A stretch of DNA of 11,920 nt from JAGQNK01 sp964573155 (GCA_964573155.1 CAZNIN010000016.1:1-11920); one strand, 5' to 3'. Numbered from the stretch's first letter, positions 1 to 5,211 are shown. The notes: generated by a model from the sequence alone, not told the origin. Numbers and translations are program-made.

Positions 1-3
1 GCA

Positions 4-30
4 CAAAAAAAGAGCCACAGACGTGACTCT
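4..30 (-). terminator. Intrinsic terminator of tRNA-Asp
   Basis: Read on the minus strand, an 8-bp stem (arms at 23-30 and 11-18, one G-U pair) with a 4-nt loop is followed by seven U residues. It lies 8 bp past the CCA end of tRNA-Asp and is a textbook Rho-independent terminator. Confidence 0.85.
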
Positions 31-37
31 CTTTTTG

Positions 38-114
38 TGGCGGGCCTGACCGGATTCGAACCGGCGATCTCCTCCGTGACAGGGAGGCATGTTAGGCCTC
101 TACACCACAGGCCC
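38..114 (-). tRNA. tRNA-Asp(GTC)
   Basis: A complete 77-nt cloverleaf is readable on the minus strand: acceptor GGGCCTG/CAGGCCC, D-stem GTGT/ACAT, anticodon stem CCTCC/GGAGG around loop CTGTCAC (anticodon GTC), T-stem GCCGG/CCGGT with loop TTCGAAT, discriminator G and an encoded CCA. It decodes GAU/GAC. With G at position 34 it belongs to the queuosine-modified class, the substrate of the Tgt encoded at 3307-4392, although the two genes are not linked in a transcript. Confidence 0.97.
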
Positions 115-140
115 GCGTCAGAACCGACGATCGGCTTCCG

Positions 141-160
141 AAAAGTAGCATACTACTTTT
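141..160. repeat. Perfect 8-bp inverted repeat upstream of tRNA-Asp
   Basis: AAAAGTAG and CTACTTTT are separated by CATA. On the minus strand the centre supplies a -10-like TATGCT (147-152) placed to start transcription about 25 nt before tRNA-Asp, so it could be promoter/operator. On the plus strand the hairpin is followed by TTTTCTTTC and could act as a weak terminator. The sequence does not decide between these. Confidence 0.5.
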
Positions 161-187
161 CTTTCACCCTCTAGTCGCTTCTTCCTT

Positions 188-242
188 TTAGCTTTTCAAA
201 CAGTCAAGTCGGCAAAGCCGACTCCTTGGTTTGAAAAGCTAA
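188..242. repeat. Nested inverted repeat between two tRNA genes
   Basis: The outer arms are 14 bp and perfect (188-201 with 229-242, core AGCTTTTCAAAC / GTTTGAAAAGCT). Inside sits a second perfect 7-bp hairpin AGTCGGC-AAA-GCCGACT (207-223). No T-run follows on either strand, so it is not a normal terminator. The inner CGGCAAAGCCG is found again in the insert next to tRNA-Val (4571-4581). It may be a dispersed palindromic repeat; no coding potential is seen. Confidence 0.6.
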
Positions 243-291
243 TTCAGAGCAGCGAATTGGTAACCCAGCTATGCTATCAAATTATCCCTGT

Positions 292-319
292 TTGTGCAAC
301 GTATTCCATCTGTTAAAAT
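292..319 (+). promoter_or_regulatory. Probable promoter of tRNA-Thr
   Basis: TGT-TAAAAT (extended -10, hexamer 314-319) lies 24 bp before tRNA-Thr. A weak -35, TTGTGC (292-297), sits 16 bp upstream. The extended -10 is the main support. Confidence 0.45.
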
Positions 320-343
320 ATTTTGCATTGTAGCCTGTAATTC

Positions 344-419
344 GCCGAAGTAGCTCAGCTGGTAGAGCAACGCATTCGTAACGCGTAGGTCGTGGGTTCG
401 AGTCCCATCTTCGGCTCCA
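344..419 (+). tRNA. tRNA-Thr(CGT)
   Basis: A 76-nt cloverleaf: acceptor GCCGAAG/CTTCGGC, D-stem GCTC/GAGC, anticodon loop TTCGTAA (anticodon CGT, reading ACG), T-stem GTGGG/CCCAT with loop TTCGAGT, discriminator U and encoded CCA. The anticodon stem ACGCA/CGCGT has an A31-C39 mismatch at the loop-closing pair. The U discriminator fits the UGGA bulge of the T-box at 5244-5409, but this isoacceptor would not read an ACC specifier. No clear terminator follows. Confidence 0.95.
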
Positions 420-515
420 TAAAGATTGTATCCATAAGTCTGCCAACAGTTTATTTTCGATGCTGATTCGAGCCAGACAAGGGGTAACGGTCTTTTTACT
501 AAGCGTTATCTCCTA

Positions 516-521
516 TATACT
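516..521 (+). promoter_or_regulatory. -10 box (TATACT) upstream of the membrane-protein/GT2 operon
   Basis: TATACT ends 12 bp before the ATG at 534, which would give a leader of about 5 nt. No convincing -35 and no Shine-Dalgarno site are visible. The rest of 420-533 shows nothing further that can be named. Confidence 0.4.
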
Positions 522-533
522 AATTACTAATTC

Positions 534-890
534 ATGCACATACCCAAGAAATATTTTCATGACCGGTTCGTAGTGCTGCTGATCAGCGTCAATACGTTCT
601 TGGCACTTCTCAACAGCGTGCTTGTACTGTTTCGTCTGGACGGGGGTGGTTCGGATGTATACATCGTGCAGTACCGAGCTAACTTGGGGCTGAGCGCCTT
701 CAAGCGCGGCGGTCCGGAGCCACTCCTTAGCTTCGTTGTATTTGGTCTTATCATCCTGGCGCTACATATTCTTCTCAGTATTCGCGTGTATCCGGTTCGA
801 CGTCACTTTGCAGTTACGATTCTAGCGCTAGGTACGTTGCTTCTCTGTTTGTCTATCATTGTGAGCAATGCGCTTTTGATATTGAGGTAA
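534..890 (+). CDS. Small three-helix membrane protein, unknown function
   Basis: A 118-residue protein. Hydrophobic segments at about residues 12-33, 64-84 and 92-115 indicate three membrane helices. A positive N-terminus (KKYFHDR) and an RVYPVRRH segment between helices 2 and 3 suggest the orientation. The first loop (about 34-60) is Gly-rich and polar. I recognise no characterised family. It lies 13 bp before the GT2 glycosyltransferase gene in the same orientation, and that gene's Shine-Dalgarno site overlaps this stop codon, so the two are probably co-transcribed. A role as accessory subunit of the glycosyltransferase is inference only. No Shine-Dalgarno site precedes its ATG, in keeping with a very short leader. 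Confidence 0.8.
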   Translation: MHIPKKYFHDRFVVLLISVNTFLALLNSVLVLFRLDGGGSDVYIVQYRANLGLSAFKRGGPEPLLSFVVFGLIILALHILLSIRVYPVRRHFAVTILALGTLLLCLSIIVSNALLILR

Positions 891-903
891 GGACAGTAAA
901 GTC

Positions 904-2511
904 GTGAGAAATATTGAAATTCCACTACAGGCCAAGAAAGGGAGACGTTACCGGTTCTTTGAGGCGTTGCCTGGGCTTTTGACCTGGTCCTTGCTCATTC
1001 TCCCATTTCTACTGAGCTGGCTAAACCCAACACTTTGCGTACTACTGATCATTTCGTATTTGCTGTTATGGTTTGTGAAATCGGCGGGACTTACTTTGCG
1101 TTCGGTTCAGGGGTATAAAGTTATTCAGGGTCAGATGAAATTTCCTTGGCCGCAAATGCTTCGGGAATTGAATGAGCTAAAAGCGGTACAGCCAGACAAG
1201 CATGTGCCGGCTTGGCACTACGAAAACCTCCGTCGATTGCAGGAGAAATCACCAACCGTTACACCTGATGAGATGGTGCACGCAATTATCATTGCGGCAT
1301 ATAACGAGACGAAAGATGTACTAGAGCCTACTATCCAGTCGGTGCTGGCATCTGAATACGATATGCAGAAGGTGATACTTGTTCTTGCTTACGAAGGCCG
1401 CGATGGCGCACAGTCAGAACAGGCAGTCCAGGAACTCGTTGCTGAGTATGGCAAACAGTTCAAGAAAACGATGGCTTTCAAGCATCCCTTGACCGAAGGT
1501 GAAGTACGCGGCAAGGGCGGAAATATCACCTACGCAGGCCGTGAGTTGGCGAAGTATTTAGAGGCGCAAAAAATCGATCCGTTGCGGGTTATCGTCACTA
1601 CTTTGGACTCTGACAATCGGCCACACAAGTACTATCTTGCTGCACTTAGCTACCTCTATACAATGGCCCCTGACCCCAGCAGGGTATCGTTCCAGCCAGT
1701 GCCGATGTTTACGAATAATATTTGGGATGTCCCGGCACCAATGCGCGTAATTGCCACCGGTAACACTTTCTGGAATGTGGTCTTGAGCTTGCGGCCACAC
1801 ATGATTCGTAACTTCTCCAGCCACGCTCAGAGCATGAAAGCGTTGATCGATACTGATTTTTGGAGCGTACGGACGATCGTAGAGGATGGTCACCAGTTCT
1901 GGCGTACCTACTTCCGCTACGACGGCCATCATGACGTGTATCCAATGTATTTGCCAATTTACCAAGATGCAGTGCTGTCGAGTACACTTCGAAAAACTAT
2001 AAAAGCGCAGTTTATCCAGATTCGTCGCTGGGCTTGGGGAGCATCAGATGTCGCATATGTGCTGGAGACTGGCTTTTTCCGACCGAACAAAGTACCGAAA
2101 CTGGATCTGACCTTCAAGTTCCTGCGTTTGCTGGAGGGGCATGTGAGCTGGGCGACGGCACCGTTGTTACTGGCATTCGCTGCTTTTATACCGGCGTTTT
2201 TGAATAATGACGATTTTGCGTCAAACCAGCTACCTATTATCGCCAGTCGCATCCAGACAATTGCTCTTATCGGGATTGTGGCGACACTTTTCCTGAGTCT
2301 CAAGCTCTTGCCACCAAAACCTGCTCGCTACAAAAGCCATCGCACATTATTCATGGTTATCCAGTGGGTGATGCTGCCGGTAACGACTATTGTGTTCAAC
2401 GCCATGGCGGCTCTCAATTCCCAGACGCGGCTTATCTTCGGCTGGAATCTGAATAAATTTGATGTGACCGACAAAGCTGTCGTCAAAGAAGACAAGCAAA
2501 GAGTAATGTAG
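904..2511 (+). CDS. Membrane glycosyltransferase, family 2 (processive type)
   Basis: 535 residues, with a GTG start preceded by AAGGA that overlaps the upstream stop. Two N-terminal membrane helices (about 24-41 and 44-58) precede a cytosolic GT-A domain. This has the nucleotide-sugar motif AAYNET (131-136), DSD (235-237) as the metal-binding DxD, ED (327-328) as the presumed catalytic base region, and QIRRW (372-376) matching the Q(Q/R)xRW signature of cellulose/chitin/hyaluronan-synthase-like enzymes. Three further helices follow (about 413-433, 448-469, 481-505). The family transfers sugars from UDP- or GDP-sugars to a growing polysaccharide or lipid carrier at the cytoplasmic membrane. 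The substrate cannot be read from sequence. The segment VRGKGGNITYAGREL (201-215) resembles a substrate loop of this group. Its 3' end converges with the nrdR-like gene only 28 bp away. Confidence 0.9.
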   Translation: MRNIEIPLQAKKGRRYRFFEALPGLLTWSLLILPFLLSWLNPTLCVLLIISYLLLWFVKSAGLTLRSVQGYKVIQGQMKFPWPQMLRELNELKAVQPDKHVPAWHYENLRRLQEKSPTVTPDEMVHAIIIAAYNETKDVLEPTIQSVLASEYDMQKVILVLAYEGRDGAQSEQAVQELVAEYGKQFKKTMAFKHPLTEGEVRGKGGNITYAGRELAKYLEAQKIDPLRVIVTTLDSDNRPHKYYLAALSYLYTMAPDPSRVSFQPVPMFTNNIWDVPAPMRVIATGNTFWNVVLSLRPHMIRNFSSHAQSMKALIDTDFWSVRTIVEDGHQFWRTYFRYDGHHDVYPMYLPIYQDAVLSSTLRKTIKAQFIQIRRWAWGASDVAYVLETGFFRPNKVPKLDLTFKFLRLLEGHVSWATAPLLLAFAAFIPAFLNNDDFASNQLPIIASRIQTIALIGIVATLFLSLKLLPPKPARYKSHRTLFMVIQWVMLPVTTIVFNAMAALNSQTRLIFGWNLNKFDVTDKAVVKEDKQRVM

Positions 2512-2539
2512 ATCTCGTCGGCGGTTGGGCTCGTTCTCG

Positions 2540-2950
2540 CTAGTTAGCGGATAGAGGGTGGAAAGCTTCGTAGTGGGTGGCTGCAACGATATCGAAGCGC
2601 CGCAAGCTTTCGAGGGTAATACTGATAATAATCTGTTTCTCTAATGTAACTTCCTTCATGTGGGGGTAGAGCCGGCTAATAATTGTGTCTGTGAGCGCCG
2701 TAGCGTCCTCTAGGGCGGTTTTTCGGTGCTTTAGGCTATCGAATATGCTCATGAATAATTTATCGCGCTGGAAGGCCTGTATCTGTTTCTGGCTTTTGAC
2801 GGTTATACTACCGCTCAAATCAACACTTTCTAGTGATGTGAAAGTCGTACCACATGACATGCAAGTCCGCCGTCTCCAGACGCGGTTGGCTCTTTTTTGA
2901 TGGCGGGAGTTCGTGACCCGTGTTTCATTACTGCAATATATACAAACCAT
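2540..2950 (-). CDS. nrdR: Divergent NrdR-type transcriptional repressor
   Basis: 136 residues. The N-terminal zinc ribbon has C3-x2-C6 and C30-x2-C33 within RRRTCMSCGTTFTSLE, the typical NrdR pattern. The remainder (about 49-136) aligns with an ATP-cone, with QAFQRDKLFMSIFDSL and a terminal EAFHPL segment. Classical NrdR is about 150 residues and carries a KRDG-type motif; here it is degenerate (VKSQKQIQAF). NrdR senses ATP/dATP and represses ribonucleotide reductase genes, none of which is in the window. The ATG lies inside a perfect palindrome (2949-2966), a possible autoregulatory site. There is no obvious Shine-Dalgarno site. The gene converges with the glycosyltransferase gene and no terminator is visible between them. 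Confidence 0.85.
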   Translation of the reverse strand: MVCIYCSNETRVTNSRHQKRANRVWRRRTCMSCGTTFTSLESVDLSGSITVKSQKQIQAFQRDKLFMSIFDSLKHRKTALEDATALTDTIISRLYPHMKEVTLEKQIIISITLESLRRFDIVAATHYEAFHPLSAN

Positions 2951-2966
2951 GTCAACATATTGACAT
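2949..2966. promoter_or_regulatory. Palindrome over the nrdR start codon (candidate operator)
   Basis: The arms ATGTCAA and TTGACAT are perfect over 7 bp with a CATA centre, and the nrdR start codon (2948-2950) is at one edge. A dyad here could bind a dimeric regulator, NrdR itself being the obvious guess. The same half-site occurs twice at 3255-3271. Function is inferred. Confidence 0.45.
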
Positions 2967-3042
2967 TACGCTGATACAAAAGCAAGTGGAAAACTATGCT
3001 GAAGTTGTGGGGAAAGCTGCAGAATCGGGTATTTTTAGAATG

Positions 3043-3076
3043 AAAAAACCCTAGGCGTCTCTCTTGCCTAGGGTTT
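3043..3076 (-). terminator. Strong intrinsic terminator of the small transcription unit
   Basis: On the minus strand, a perfect 11-bp stem AAACCCTAGGC / GCCTAGGGTTT (arms 3066-3076 and 3046-3056, 9-nt loop) runs into six U residues. It starts 10 bp after the stop codon of the small ORF at 3086 and separates it from nrdR. The plus-strand side lacks a T-run, so it is directional. Confidence 0.88.
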
Positions 3077-3085
3077 CACTCGTGC

Positions 3086-3190
3086 TTACTTGTTGCCAAG
3101 TGCGGTGCGAGTGCGTCGTATTCGACTGATTGATTTCGACGAGGCAGACAGTTCTTCATAGAACAGCTGGAATCCCTCGAGCGAACTCAT
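3086..3190 (-). CDS. Small basic protein, 34 residues, own transcription unit
   Basis: An ATG-TAA reading frame of 34 codons gives a peptide with an acidic, amphipathic front (SSLEGFQLFYEEL) and a basic tail (KSISRIRRTRTALGNK). It is framed by a consensus-like sigma-70 promoter (3232-3260) and a perfect terminator 10 bp past the stop, so the transcript of about 180 nt holds essentially this ORF. An in-frame TTG at 3202 would give 38 residues and lies 10 nt after GGGAGG (3213-3218), a better ribosome-site distance than the ATG has. I recognise no family. Alternatively the transcript is a small RNA and the frame is accidental. The basic tail is compatible with nucleic-acid or ribosome binding, but that is a guess. 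Confidence 0.5.
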   Translation of the reverse strand: MSSLEGFQLFYEELSASSKSISRIRRTRTALGNK

Positions 3191-3231
3191 AGCGGTACTC
3201 AAAGTATGAGCGCCTCCCGATTAACCAAAGC

Positions 3232-3260
3232 AGTATATACATACTAGAAACTTAAGTCAA
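3232..3260 (-). promoter_or_regulatory. Sigma-70-type promoter of the small ORF
   Basis: On the minus strand TTGACT (3255-3260) and TATACT (3232-3237) are separated by exactly 17 bp, one of the best promoters in the window. The predicted start is near 3225. The -35 lies in one of two GTCAATA direct repeats 11 bp apart (3256-3262 and 3267-3273, plus strand), one helical turn, which could be regulator half-sites. Confidence 0.75.
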
Positions 3261-3290
3261 TACCATGTCAATAGCGTAAGCGTAATAGTG

Positions 3291-3299
3291 TGGTACTAT
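3291..3299 (+). promoter_or_regulatory. Extended -10 promoter of tgt, implying a leaderless mRNA
   Basis: TGG-TACTAT (hexamer 3294-3299) ends 7 bp before the ATG at 3307, so transcription should begin at or within a base of the start codon. No good -35 is seen, as is common with an extended -10. It is back-to-back with the minus-strand promoter at 3232-3260. Confidence 0.6.
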
Positions 3300-3306
3300 A
3301 ACAGGG

Positions 3307-4392
3307 ATGAATTCATTTTTTACTGTACAGTCCACCAGGGGTGGGGCTCGGTCGGGTGTTCTCGAGACACGTGCAGGCAGTGTACTGACGCCAACGTTTA
3401 TGCCTGATGGTACTCGGGGTGCGGTCAAGAGCGTGACGCCGGAAATGGTCCGCAGTACAGGGGTGCAAGCGATTTTGGCAAATACCTATCACCTACACTT
3501 ACAACCGGGTGAAGACACGATAGCGACGCTTGGCGGCCTGCATGAGTTCACGAAGCAGGCCTTGCCGCTCCTGACTGACTCTGGCGGTTTCCAGGTATTT
3601 TCGCTGGCGCATATCAACAAAATCACCGAAGATGGTGTGAGTTTCAAGGATCCCAAAACCGGCGATACGATATTTTTGTCGCCAGAGAAGTCCATGCAGA
3701 TTCAGCTGAAGTTGGGCGCTGATATGATGGTGGCTTTCGATGATGTAACAGCGCTGGATGATAAGGGAAGGGCGCGTACGCAAGAGGCATTTGACCGGAC
3801 GCACCGCTGGCTGGAGCGTTCGTTGACAGAGTTTCAGCGACTCACGAAAGATATGGAACCCAATGAACGACCTCTGTTATTTGGTGTAGTGCAGGGCGGA
3901 CTGGACAAAAAGTTACGCAAAGAAAGCTTAGAAATTGTGCAGAATCTGCCAGTTGATGGTATCGCGATTGGAGGACTATCGGTTGGCGAGACGCGTGAAG
4001 AGATGCATGATATCTTGGAGTTTCTGGCGCCGCTGTATGATGACTCGGCGCGACCACGATTTTTGCTCGGTGTTGGCGATCCGATAGATCTGCGGTTCGC
4101 GATTGAGCATGGTATTGATATGCTCGACTGTGTGCTGCCAACGCGTAACGCTCGACACGCCACTGCTTGGATAACTGGTGATAAGAAAGTTCACTTGACC
4201 AATGCTAAATTTGCCAAAGACACAGAAGTCATTGACCCGGGTTGTGATTGTGCGACATGTCAATCAGGCTATTCGAAAGGGTTCTTACGCCATCAGTTCA
4301 AAGTCGGCGAGCCGTTAGCCGGAACTCTCGTGTCAGTCCACAACATCCGTTACCTACAACGCATCTGCGAAGAATACAGAAATGGAAATTGA
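3307..4392 (+). CDS. tgt: tRNA-guanine(34) transglycosylase
   Basis: 361 residues, close to the usual length of about 370. The enzyme exchanges G34 in GUN anticodons (Asp, Asn, His, Tyr) for preQ1, the committed step of queuosine formation. Visible signatures: LLTDSGGFQVFSL (88-100) with the conserved active-site Asp91; VQGGLD and IGGLSVGE in the barrel; DCVLPTRNARHA (274-285) with nucleophile Asp274; and the zinc site C313-x-C315-x2-C318 with His345 in VSVHN. All catalytic and metal residues are present, so it should be active. No preQ1 synthesis genes are in the window, so the base may be salvaged. It stands alone: leaderless-type promoter at 3291, and its stop codon is part of the -35 of the following tRNA-Val. 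Confidence 0.97.
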   Translation: MNSFFTVQSTRGGARSGVLETRAGSVLTPTFMPDGTRGAVKSVTPEMVRSTGVQAILANTYHLHLQPGEDTIATLGGLHEFTKQALPLLTDSGGFQVFSLAHINKITEDGVSFKDPKTGDTIFLSPEKSMQIQLKLGADMMVAFDDVTALDDKGRARTQEAFDRTHRWLERSLTEFQRLTKDMEPNERPLLFGVVQGGLDKKLRKESLEIVQNLPVDGIAIGGLSVGETREEMHDILEFLAPLYDDSARPRFLLGVGDPIDLRFAIEHGIDMLDCVLPTRNARHATAWITGDKKVHLTNAKFAKDTEVIDPGCDCATCQSGYSKGFLRHQFKVGEPLAGTLVSVHNIRYLQRICEEYRNGN

Positions 4393-4417
4393 TTCTTACC
4401 TCTGTTTTTGCTACGAT
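4389..4417 (+). promoter_or_regulatory. Promoter of tRNA-Val
   Basis: TTGATT (4389-4394, overlapping the tgt stop) and TACGAT (4412-4417) are 17 bp apart. The predicted start is about 10 nt before the tRNA. Confidence 0.6.
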
Positions 4418-4433
4418 ATGTCAGTTACGGTTT

Positions 4434-4510
4434 GGGCGATTAGCTCATTTGGCTAGAGCGCAGCATTGACGTTGCTGAGGTGATAGGTTCGAATCCTATA
4501 TCGCCCACCA
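4434..4510 (+). tRNA. tRNA-Val(GAC)
   Basis: A 77-nt cloverleaf: acceptor GGGCGAT/ATCGCCC, D-stem GCTC/GAGC, anticodon stem CAGCA/TGCTG around TTGACGT (anticodon GAC), T-stem ATAGG/CCTAT with TTCGAAT, discriminator A and encoded CCA. It reads GUC/GUU. Its last 18 nt are repeated exactly at 4652-4669. Confidence 0.96.
4493..4510 (+). repeat. Left copy of the 18-bp tRNA-Val 3'-end direct repeat (attL-like)
   Basis: It covers the 3' side of the T-stem, the acceptor strand and CCA of tRNA-Val, which is the part of tRNA genes that tyrosine integrases commonly use as core site. It is identical to 4652-4669. Confidence 0.7.
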
Positions 4511-4546
4511 TGCAAAGAGTCCACCATAGGTGGGCTTTTTGCATGG
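4508..4546 (+). terminator. Terminator of tRNA-Val, long hairpin
   Basis: Arms 4508-4525 and 4529-4546 form an 18-bp stem with two G-U pairs and a 3-nt ATA loop. The core AGTCCACC/GGTGGGCT is followed by a T-run (4536-4540). It includes the CCA of the tRNA, so the full stem would compete with the tRNA end; the shorter core is the likely terminator. It is palindromic enough to work in both directions. Confidence 0.8.
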
Positions 4547-4669
4547 TCGTCATAAAAGATGAGAACCGTGCGGCAAAGCCGAGGTTCGTAAGAAGTGAAG
4601 CACCCAGAAATTTGGATTTCGAGCACTGGAGCGCCGGAATAGCGAAGCGTCATCCTATATCGCCCACCA
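4511..4669. mobile_element. 159-bp insert at tRNA-Val bounded by tRNA 3'-end repeats
   Basis: The insert begins right after the tRNA CCA and ends with an exact second copy of the last 18 nt of the tRNA (4652-4669). A second terminator (4675-4698) follows and was probably the tRNA's original one. This is the footprint left by site-specific integration into a tRNA gene: the tRNA 3' end is restored on the left and the old end displaced to the right. The insert holds a terminator, a hairpin GAACC-GTG-CGGC-AAA-GCCG-A-GGTTC (4563-4587) and no credible gene. At this size it can only be a non-autonomous element, a deletion remnant or a local duplication. The frames across it are translations of tRNA sequence. 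Confidence 0.5.
4652..4669 (+). repeat. Right copy of the 18-bp tRNA-Val 3'-end direct repeat (attR-like)
   Basis: Identical to 4493-4510; identity stops at the T-loop on the left and at CCA on the right. No tRNA body precedes it. Confidence 0.7.
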
Positions 4670-4674
4670 CTGAT

Positions 4675-4698
4675 ACTCCCACGAGGGAGTTTCTTTAT
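4675..4698 (+). terminator. Intrinsic terminator after the right repeat
   Basis: ACTCCC-ACGA-GGGAGT (4675-4690) is followed by TTCTTTATTTTTT. It has no gene of its own now. It is placed relative to the right repeat as a tRNA terminator would be. Confidence 0.7.
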
Positions 4699-4773
4699 TT
4701 TTTAGATAGCGGAATAACATATATCATATATGGTAATGTTTAAAACTAGTTATCCCCAAGTGGAAATGTAAGA

Positions 4774-4803
4774 ATGACAATACAAAAGTACTAGCAGTAT
4801 AGT
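4774..4803 (+). promoter_or_regulatory. Promoter of the structured leader RNA
   Basis: ATGACA (4774-4779) and TATAGT (4798-4803) are 18 bp apart, giving a start near 4810. The -10 is inside the perfect palindrome at 4789-4810. The stretch 4700-4773 is AT-rich with no other signal. Confidence 0.5.
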
Positions 4804-4810
4804 GCTAGTA
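4789..4810. promoter_or_regulatory. Perfect 8-bp palindrome over the -10 box (candidate operator)
   Basis: TACTAGCA and TGCTAGTA flank a 6-bp centre GTATAG. The dyad covers the -10 hexamer and probable start site, the usual place for a repressor site. The CTAG half-site core recalls TrpR operators but the spacing differs, so no regulator is assigned. Confidence 0.5.
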
Positions 4811-4820
4811 TGCTAAGATA

Positions 4821-4882
4821 AAGTAACTGGTCTGCTGGAGGCGGATCAGCAAGGCGAAGTTTTGCCGAGAGTGTTTTGACCA
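4821..4882 (+). ncRNA. Structured leader or small RNA, three-way-junction fold
   Basis: A closing helix TGGTC/GACCA (4828-4832 with 4878-4882) encloses two hairpins: TGCTG/CAGCA (4833-4837 with 4847-4851, loop GAGGCGGAT) and GGCGA/TTGCC (4853-4857 with 4862-4866, loop AGTT, one G-U). A purine-rich strand (GAGAGTGTTTT) joins back to the closing helix. A promoter precedes it and a strong terminator follows at once. It may be a riboswitch-type attenuator for the PQ-loop gene at 4939 or an independent small RNA. It does not match the riboswitch or SRP/6S consensus sequences I know. Confidence 0.5.
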
Positions 4883-4883
4883 A

Positions 4884-4930
4884 AAGTGATTGAAGACAAT
4901 GCGAGAGCCTTCAATCACTTTTTCTTTTGT
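4884..4930 (+). terminator. Strong intrinsic terminator before the PQ-loop gene
   Basis: A perfect 12-bp stem AAGTGATTGAAG / CTTCAATCACTT (4884-4895 with 4909-4920) with a 13-nt loop ends in TTTCTTTTG. It starts one base after the closing helix of the structured RNA and ends about 10 bp before the next gene. Confidence 0.88.
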
Positions 4931-4936
4931 TAGAAT
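4928..4936 (+). promoter_or_regulatory. Extended -10 box before the PQ-loop gene
   Basis: TGT-TAGAAT (hexamer 4931-4936) lies in the terminator tail. Transcription should start near 4943-4945, at the second ATG (4945), which would be read leaderless. Confidence 0.45.
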
Positions 4937-4938
4937 AG

Positions 4939-5211
4939 ATGGAAATGCAGTACCTAGACTTTGCTACTTTGTTTTCTCTACTGGCGCTAAATGTAGATAT
5001 TGCACTTCAAAACAGGAGAGTATATAGCCGGAAATCATCGAAAGACATTTCTATGACTGGTCTCCTTGTCAGATATGTTGCTATATTTGTGCTTCTACTA
5101 AAGTATTTCTCTCTAGACGACCCTGTCTTGATAGTTGGGCAGGCATTGATCGCACTGAACGTAACGGTATACATAGTCTTGGTATATAAGTACCGTAAAG
5201 CCAGAAGTTGA
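4939..5211 (+). CDS. Small membrane protein of PQ-loop/SemiSWEET or LAB_N type
   Basis: 90 residues with three hydrophobic segments (about 8-22, 42-60, 64-83). The order NVDIALQNRRVYSRKSSKDISM, then a helix, then DPVLIVGQALIALNVTVYIVL resembles half-transporters of the PQ-loop clan: Q/R-S-kdiS after helix 1, and a GQ motif in helix 3. DPVLIVGQ is also close to the N-terminal domain found before lipid A synthases (LAB_N). SemiSWEETs dimerise to carry sugars; whether this protein transports anything is unknown. An in-frame ATG at 4945 fits the -10 box better than the ATG at 4939. It is monocistronic: a terminator lies just upstream, and the T-box promoter begins in its stop codon. Confidence 0.75.
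   Translation: MEMQYLDFATLFSLLALNVDIALQNRRVYSRKSSKDISMTGLLVRYVAIFVLLLKYFSLDDPVLIVGQALIALNVTVYIVLVYKYRKARS

Noticed and set aside
1558..1965. 135-codon minus-strand frame opposite the glycosyltransferase
   Set aside because: It lies over the conserved DSD and EDGHQFW motifs of the real gene and has no initiation signals.
2685..2900. 71-codon plus-strand frame opposite nrdR
   Set aside because: It covers the zinc-ribbon and ATP-cone codons of nrdR read backwards; no start signals.
4453..4743. Overlapping reading frames on both strands across tRNA-Val and the insert
   Set aside because: They translate tRNA sequence (the RYRIRTYHL and SNPISPT-like peptides are well-known artefacts of tRNA genes), lack ribosome sites and cross two terminators.
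4821..4882. SRP RNA, 6S RNA or a second T-box
   Set aside because: It lacks the SRP apical GGAAG-type loop pairing, a long 6S-like rod, and any UGGNACC bulge.
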